From JAKSCF01 sp028279945 (GTDB taxonomy: Bacteria > Bacillota > Clostridia > Peptostreptococcales > JAAYPU01): DNA of 63,270 nucleotides. Where the stretch lies: NCBI GenBank assembly GCA_028279945.1, contig JANQMT010000022.1, forward strand, positions 1 to 63,270. Direction: 5' to 3'. The notes below the pieces were generated by a model. It was given only the letters and a program-made list of their open reading frames with translations. It had not been told where the DNA came from and did not search any database. This document shows, piece by piece, positions 59,030 to 63,270 of this stretch. Position numbers and translations under genes: made by a program. Each line of letters opens with the position of its first letter. The first letter of the stretch is position 1.

Positions 59030-61243
59030 GTGATTAAGACAAAAGAATATTTAGGTTCGGCTAAATTACTAACCACTAATGAAGTAGTAGCCGGATCTGT
59101 AATTACTATGATCTTGGAGTACACAGTAGGTAAATATGGGCTTGATGATTCGGGAAATATTATGATAGCTCGTAGATCTGTAAGTGACTGGGAAGGGGCA
59201 AAAGATGACCCTAAAGGATTTGGGTATACAACAGTTTCAACTGATGGAGATGCGATATTACAAGCTAAACCAGGTGTATATCAAAGACCGTTTCACAATG
59301 CTTTTGTTATAAAAGTACGTGATGGATCCTTAAAAGAAGGTGACAAAATTACAGTAACTTTTGGTGATACTTCGAAAGGCAGCCCGGGTACTCGTGTGCA
59401 ATCTTTTAGAGAAACTGAACACGAAATTAAAGTATTGGTTGATCCACTTAATACAAATAGGTTTGAAGAGGTAGACCCAATTTTTGTAAATGTTAAACCA
59501 GGCTCTTATGACCACATGCAAGTAGTTGTGCCATCTCAAGCTACTGTAGGTGAGCGTTTTAGTGCGACAGTACGTGTTTTAGATATGTGGGGTAATCCTT
59601 GTGAAGAGTTTGAAGACGAGGTTGAACTGTATATAGAGAATTTGGAAAATTCGGAATACGAAGCGCCTCAAAACGTGAAACTAACTAATAAAAGTGGTGG
59701 TTTTGTTAAAGTTGATGGAATAAAAATCATGAAAGAAGGAACCTATTTTTTATCCGCAGTATGTAAGACTAAAAAATTGGCAGCTTTAAGTAATGGGTTA
59801 AAATGTGGTGAAAAAAACGAATATAAATTGCTTTGGGGAGATGCTCACGGGCAAACCTCATTTACAGTAGGTACTGGTTCTTTAGACGAATACTTTAGCT
59901 TTGGAAAAGGTCCGGCTGCCCTTGACTTCAGTGGATGGCAAGGCAATGACCTTGAAATTACTACAGCAAAATGGGAAAAAGTAAAAGAGGCTACTAAGGC
60001 TTACAATAATCCAGGAGAGTTTGTCACACTCCTTGGGTATGAATGGTCCGGTAACACGCCGGGGGGTGGAGATCATAACATTTACTACCTCGGAGATGAG
60101 GCTGATTTTTATCCACATTCTACTTGGACCAGTGCGCTATATGGACAATCCAATGACAATTGTAGATATCCTATTTCTGAACTTTGGGAAGAGTTTAGAG
60201 GAAGAAAAGATGTAATGGCAATTCCTCATATTGGTGGAAGGGCCGGAAGCTTAGACTATTTTGATCCTGAGTTCATAAGTGTAATCGAAATACATTCTCA
60301 CCATGGTACCTTTGAATGGTTTGCAAGAGAAGCTATGGAAAGAGGAATTAAAGTGGGTTTTGTAGCTACGAGTGATGATCATACCTGTAGACCAGGTTTA
60401 TCTTATCCACTTCAAGATGTTAAACAAGTTGCAGCCGCTTTCGATGTTTCTAATGGTTTTACAGCGGTATTTGCAAAAGAATTTACAAGAGAAGGTATTT
60501 GGGAAGCAATCAAAAGCAGAAGATGTTATGCTACAACTTTTGCTAGGATTGGATTAGACGTAAAAATAAATGATCATATGATGGGTGAAGAAATATCCCT
60601 TGAAAAAGCGCCTACTATCCATGTAGATGTAGTAGGTACCGAACCTATTAAGTCAGTAGAATTAAGAAGAGGTAACGAGACTATAAAAAAATATACTAAA
60701 GAAAAAGAAAACACCAGCCTTACAAAACTTATATCTATTTCATGGGGTGGTGTGAAGACTAGAGGTAGAAGAAAATCAGCGCCTTGGAATGGTATCATTA
60801 GTATTGATAAAGGATGTTTTGTAAACGCAGAAGAAGTAGCATTTGACAGAAATGAGCAAGGAATTAAAGAATTTACAAGTAAATGGATAGAATGGGCATC
60901 TACTACATCGGGAGACATGGATGGATTAGAATTAGAGATTGATGCTCCAGATGATGCTATCTTAACATTTTCATCAGACCAAATAAAATATTCTATAGCT
61001 ATCAAAGATATAAAGAAAGAGCCTACTGTGTACGACGCAGGCGGCGTTAATCTATATGCGAGTATTTCTTTAGGAAATGAAAAAGCAAAAACTTATGAAG
61101 ATAAGTATAATGAATCTTTAGTAAAGTTTAGTTACACCGACAAAAACATTAAGAAAGGGCTTAATCCATATTGGGTTAAAGTAACTCAAGAAGATGGTCA
61201 TATGGCTTGGTCATCACCAATATTCGTTAACTACAATAAATAA
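59030..61243 (+). CDS. DUF3604/PHP-type metallohydrolase-like protein
   Basis: 737 residues, no signal peptide. The central part has the metal-binding pattern of PHP/CehA-like proteins: GDAHGQTS (HxH-like), a tryptophan-rich ETAKW region, GYEWSGNTPGGGDHN, AIPHIGG, IEIHSHHGTFEW and ATSDDHTCRPG, giving several conserved His/Asp. DUF3604 proteins are predicted hydrolases of unknown substrates. The first 260 residues form beta-rich domains. The start is a GTG at 59030; just before it, ATG at 59028 is followed at once by a TGA (ATGTGA), with AGGAGAGGAG upstream. Next comes a DASS transporter gene, 12 bp later. Confidence 0.8.
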   Translation: MIKTKEYLGSAKLLTTNEVVAGSVITMILEYTVGKYGLDDSGNIMIARRSVSDWEGAKDDPKGFGYTTVSTDGDAILQAKPGVYQRPFHNAFVIKVRDGSLKEGDKITVTFGDTSKGSPGTRVQSFRETEHEIKVLVDPLNTNRFEEVDPIFVNVKPGSYDHMQVVVPSQATVGERFSATVRVLDMWGNPCEEFEDEVELYIENLENSEYEAPQNVKLTNKSGGFVKVDGIKIMKEGTYFLSAVCKTKKLAALSNGLKCGEKNEYKLLWGDAHGQTSFTVGTGSLDEYFSFGKGPAALDFSGWQGNDLEITTAKWEKVKEATKAYNNPGEFVTLLGYEWSGNTPGGGDHNIYYLGDEADFYPHSTWTSALYGQSNDNCRYPISELWEEFRGRKDVMAIPHIGGRAGSLDYFDPEFISVIEIHSHHGTFEWFAREAMERGIKVGFVATSDDHTCRPGLSYPLQDVKQVAAAFDVSNGFTAVFAKEFTREGIWEAIKSRRCYATTFARIGLDVKINDHMMGEEISLEKAPTIHVDVVGTEPIKSVELRRGNETIKKYTKEKENTSLTKLISISWGGVKTRGRRKSAPWNGIISIDKGCFVNAEEVAFDRNEQGIKEFTSKWIEWASTTSGDMDGLELEIDAPDDAILTFSSDQIKYSIAIKDIKKEPTVYDAGGVNLYASISLGNEKAKTYEDKYNESLVKFSYTDKNIKKGLNPYWVKVTQEDGHMAWSSPIFVNYNK

Positions 61244-61255
61244 GGAGGTAAGATA

Positions 61256-62689
61256 ATGTCAGATAAAATGAAGCAAATTATTGGTTTATTATTAGGACCG
61301 TTAGCTTTCTTCGCAGTATATTCTCTTAACCTAGAAGGATTAGACCCAAAAGCACATATGAGTTTAAGTATCTATTCACTAATGGTAGTATGGTGGGTTT
61401 TCAAACCTATTCCTTGGATCGCAACAGGGATTGCATCTTTTGCACTGTTTCCTATATTAAATGTCATGTCGGCAAAAGAAATTGTTGCTATGTTAATGGG
61501 ACAAAGAATAATGATATTTTTAATATTTGTATTCTTATTAGGAAAAGCAATACAAAAATATGGTTTAGGCGAGAGATTATCACTTAATCTCCTATCTATT
61601 AAGTGGATTAAAGGGTCTACGGAACGTTTTATTGTAATGTTTATGGTTGCAGAATTTGTTATGTTTTCAATATTCTCAGTGCCAGGTCACATTGTATCTA
61701 TGTCCGTTGCTGCAACTGTTTTAAATTATATATCTAATGAATGTGACAAGGCCGGAATCAAATATAATAAAGTAAAATTTAATGCTAAAGTAATCTTAGC
61801 CGGTGCATATGGTATGGTTGCCGGGGCTATGGTAACTATTCAGGCTGCTCCTGCTAATGCTCTTGTATTATCAATCTATGAAGAACAAACAGGTCAAGCT
61901 ATTTCTTATATACAGTGGCTTTTACCTGGTATCGTAATGGGATGTGTCTTTTTAGTAGCTGCGTACTTTACTATAAAATTAATGTTCAGGACTGATTTGA
62001 AAGAAATCCCCGGTGGGAGAGAGTACTTTTTAGAGCAAAAAGAAAAACTAGGAAAAATCACATTTGCAGAGAAAATGTTGACTGCACATATTAGTATAAC
62101 AGTACTAGTTTGGATTGTTAGTACATTTATTAAGTTACCGGGTCTAAGTTTCTATACCATAGCTTTTATTTCACTCTTCATGCTTTATATTTTACCAAAT
62201 GGCAAAAAATCTGCTCTTATAGATGCTAATGAAATTAAAACGATTAACTGGGATATCATCTTCTTAGTAACTGTAGCTGTTGGATTTTCGGGTGTATTAT
62301 CAAGCCTGGGTGTTATACAGTATGTTGCGAGTAATCTGCAAGGTTTAAATGGCTTTTCATTGCTTCTTATTTCAGCTATTGTGACACCTCTCATGACAAA
62401 TTTCTTAGCTGGAATGGCTACAGCAGCTACTATGTCTACACTATTAATACCGCTATTGGCTCAGACTACAATCCACCCACTGGTAGGTGCTAAAATTATC
62501 GCTTTATCATCAATAGGACTAATATTTCCATGGGGAGGTACAGCAGCAGCTATCACATATGGTTCACAAAAACTAGGGCTTAAAGAAATGTCAACCACTG
62601 GTTTTGTGATGGTGCCTGTATTGGCTATAGTGCTTATTGTTATTAATATGTTGTTTATGAATGTTAGTTGGTTATATCCACCGTTATAA
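61256..62689 (+). CDS. DASS/SLC13-family anion:Na+ symporter
   Basis: 477 residues with about 11-12 hydrophobic segments. The family parts: FAVYSLNLEGLDPKAHM, then WWVFKPIPWIATG, a first half ending in a hairpin, the IPL-rich second-half TPLMTNFLAGMATAATMSTLLIP (seen as TPLMTNFLAGMATAA) with the NxxT-type motif, and GTAAAITYGSQ. DASS carriers import dicarboxylates, tricarboxylates, sulfate or sulfonates with Na+. AAGGAGG precedes the ATG. Position between a DUF3604 hydrolase and a TauE/SafE permease suggests a carboxylate or organosulfur substrate. Confidence 0.87.
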   Translation: MSDKMKQIIGLLLGPLAFFAVYSLNLEGLDPKAHMSLSIYSLMVVWWVFKPIPWIATGIASFALFPILNVMSAKEIVAMLMGQRIMIFLIFVFLLGKAIQKYGLGERLSLNLLSIKWIKGSTERFIVMFMVAEFVMFSIFSVPGHIVSMSVAATVLNYISNECDKAGIKYNKVKFNAKVILAGAYGMVAGAMVTIQAAPANALVLSIYEEQTGQAISYIQWLLPGIVMGCVFLVAAYFTIKLMFRTDLKEIPGGREYFLEQKEKLGKITFAEKMLTAHISITVLVWIVSTFIKLPGLSFYTIAFISLFMLYILPNGKKSALIDANEIKTINWDIIFLVTVAVGFSGVLSSLGVIQYVASNLQGLNGFSLLLISAIVTPLMTNFLAGMATAATMSTLLIPLLAQTTIHPLVGAKIIALSSIGLIFPWGGTAAAITYGSQKLGLKEMSTTGFVMVPVLAIVLIVINMLFMNVSWLYPPL

Positions 62690-62764
62690 TTTAAGAGTAA
62701 ACAGAATATTTAAAGTACACCTCCAGCTAATATTTAACTTTAATATAAGAAGGGGGAAACCACG

Positions 62765-63270
62765 ATGTATATGGCCTACTTTGCAATAGCATTATTTGCA
62801 ACAATTTTAGGGTCTATGGCAGGATTAGGCGGAGGAGTTATTATCAGGCCAATATTAGAGTTGCTATCAGATTTGGGGATAGAAATGATATCTTTATATT
62901 CGACTGTAACCGTTTTTGCAATGGCATTGGTCTCTATTTTTTTAAAGGTAAAAAATGGCTTTAAAATGGATTATAATATAAGCGCACTAATATCTATTGG
63001 GGCGGTAATTGGAGGCATCTCAGGAAAAGAATTATTTTTCCATATGATGATATTGACAGGAGCAAAAATATTATCTTTATTTCAACAAATAATACTCATT
63101 TTTTTACTCATTTTTATTATTTTTAGTGTTAAATATGAAGATAAAATGCCTAAACTTATTTTAAAAAATAAACCGCTTATTTTTTCTTTAGGCTTTTTAT
63201 TAGGCTGTATTTCATCATTTTTAGCAATAGGAGGCGGCCCTATTAACGTAGCTGTTATAGTAATGCTTTT
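62765..63270 (+). CDS. TauE/SafE-family permease, N-terminal part (cut by window end)
   Basis: At least 168 residues, open to the right edge. ATG at 62765, preceded by AAGGGGG. First segment MAYFAIALFATILGSMAGLG as parts AIALFATILGSMAGLGGG, then VIIRPILELL, with a second-half repeat FLLGCISSFLAIGGGPINVA. The repeated GGG motifs identify the TauE/SafE (DUF81) family, which exports sulfite, sulfoacetate or other organic anions. It may be the fourth gene of the unit starting at 59030. Confidence 0.85.
   Translation, partial: MYMAYFAIALFATILGSMAGLGGGVIIRPILELLSDLGIEMISLYSTVTVFAMALVSIFLKVKNGFKMDYNISALISIGAVIGGISGKELFFHMMILTGAKILSLFQQIILIFLLIFIIFSVKYEDKMPKLILKNKPLIFSLGFLLGCISSFLAIGGGPINVAVIVML

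Overview
The window is AT-rich DNA with AGGAGG-type ribosome binding sites, frequent GTG/TTG starts and compact directional operons. Gene content is that of a strictly anaerobic, amino-acid or organic-acid fermenting member of the Clostridia (Firmicutes): an oxygen-sensitive 2-hydroxyacyl-CoA dehydratase with its ATP-dependent activator, an Etf fused to a ferredoxin domain, a ferredoxin-dependent 2-oxoacid oxidoreductase, and a fosX of the Listeria type. I saw no tRNA, rRNA, CRISPR array, phage or complete insertion sequence. The genus cannot be fixed from the sequence alone.

Layout. 1-5.4 kb: the end of an asparaginase, an aspartate aminotransferase, an antitoxin remnant, fosX between 36-bp direct repeats, a membrane-anchored unknown, and a TetR gene with a DUF4097 gene, both preceded by the same operator. 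5.5-8.6 kb: a LuxR-type regulator and a PAS/AAA+/Fis-type sigma-54 activator. 9.1-28.1 kb: an apparent sigma-54 regulon. It holds a TRAP transporter with an SDR, then an 11-gene operon (acyl-CoA dehydrogenase, EtfB, ferredoxin-EtfA, thiolase, 3-hydroxyacyl-CoA dehydrogenase, crotonase, 2-hydroxyacyl-CoA dehydratase A/B/activator, FabZ-like dehydratase, CoA-transferase), a ferredoxin-nitroreductase, and a divergent pair of a LarA-type racemase and an MDR reductase. Four sigma-54 promoter matches and three upstream elements with the same layout tie these units together.

28.6-37.4 kb: a FadR-type regulator, a second LarA homologue, a 2-hydroxyacid dehydrogenase, an RraA-like protein, KHG/KDPG aldolase, a KDG-type kinase and a second TRAP transporter, probably a sugar-acid pathway. 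37.8-40.2 kb: small genes around an AraC regulator. 40.4-45.5 kb: a GntR regulator, a four-subunit 2-oxoacid:ferredoxin oxidoreductase and a CoA-acylating aldehyde dehydrogenase. 45.7-49.6 kb: a secreted Kelch protein, a rhomboid protease, and an ArsR/permease pair under a 42-bp palindrome. 49.8-57.4 kb: a two-component system next to PrpF and a TctCBA tricarboxylate transporter. 57.6-63.3 kb: an unusual multidomain regulator divergent from a DUF3604/PHP-type protein, a DASS transporter and the start of a TauE/SafE permease.

The main theme is uptake and CoA-linked fermentation of hydroxy- and oxo-acids through four transporter classes (two TRAP, one TTT, one DASS). The most interesting hypothesis is a sigma-54-controlled route in which a LarA-family enzyme sets the stereochemistry of a 2-hydroxyacid. 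The acid is then activated by CoA transfer, dehydrated by the HgdABC-type enzyme, and either reduced by acyl-CoA dehydrogenase with a ferredoxin-fused Etf or degraded by beta-oxidation enzymes in the same operon. The substrate is not known.
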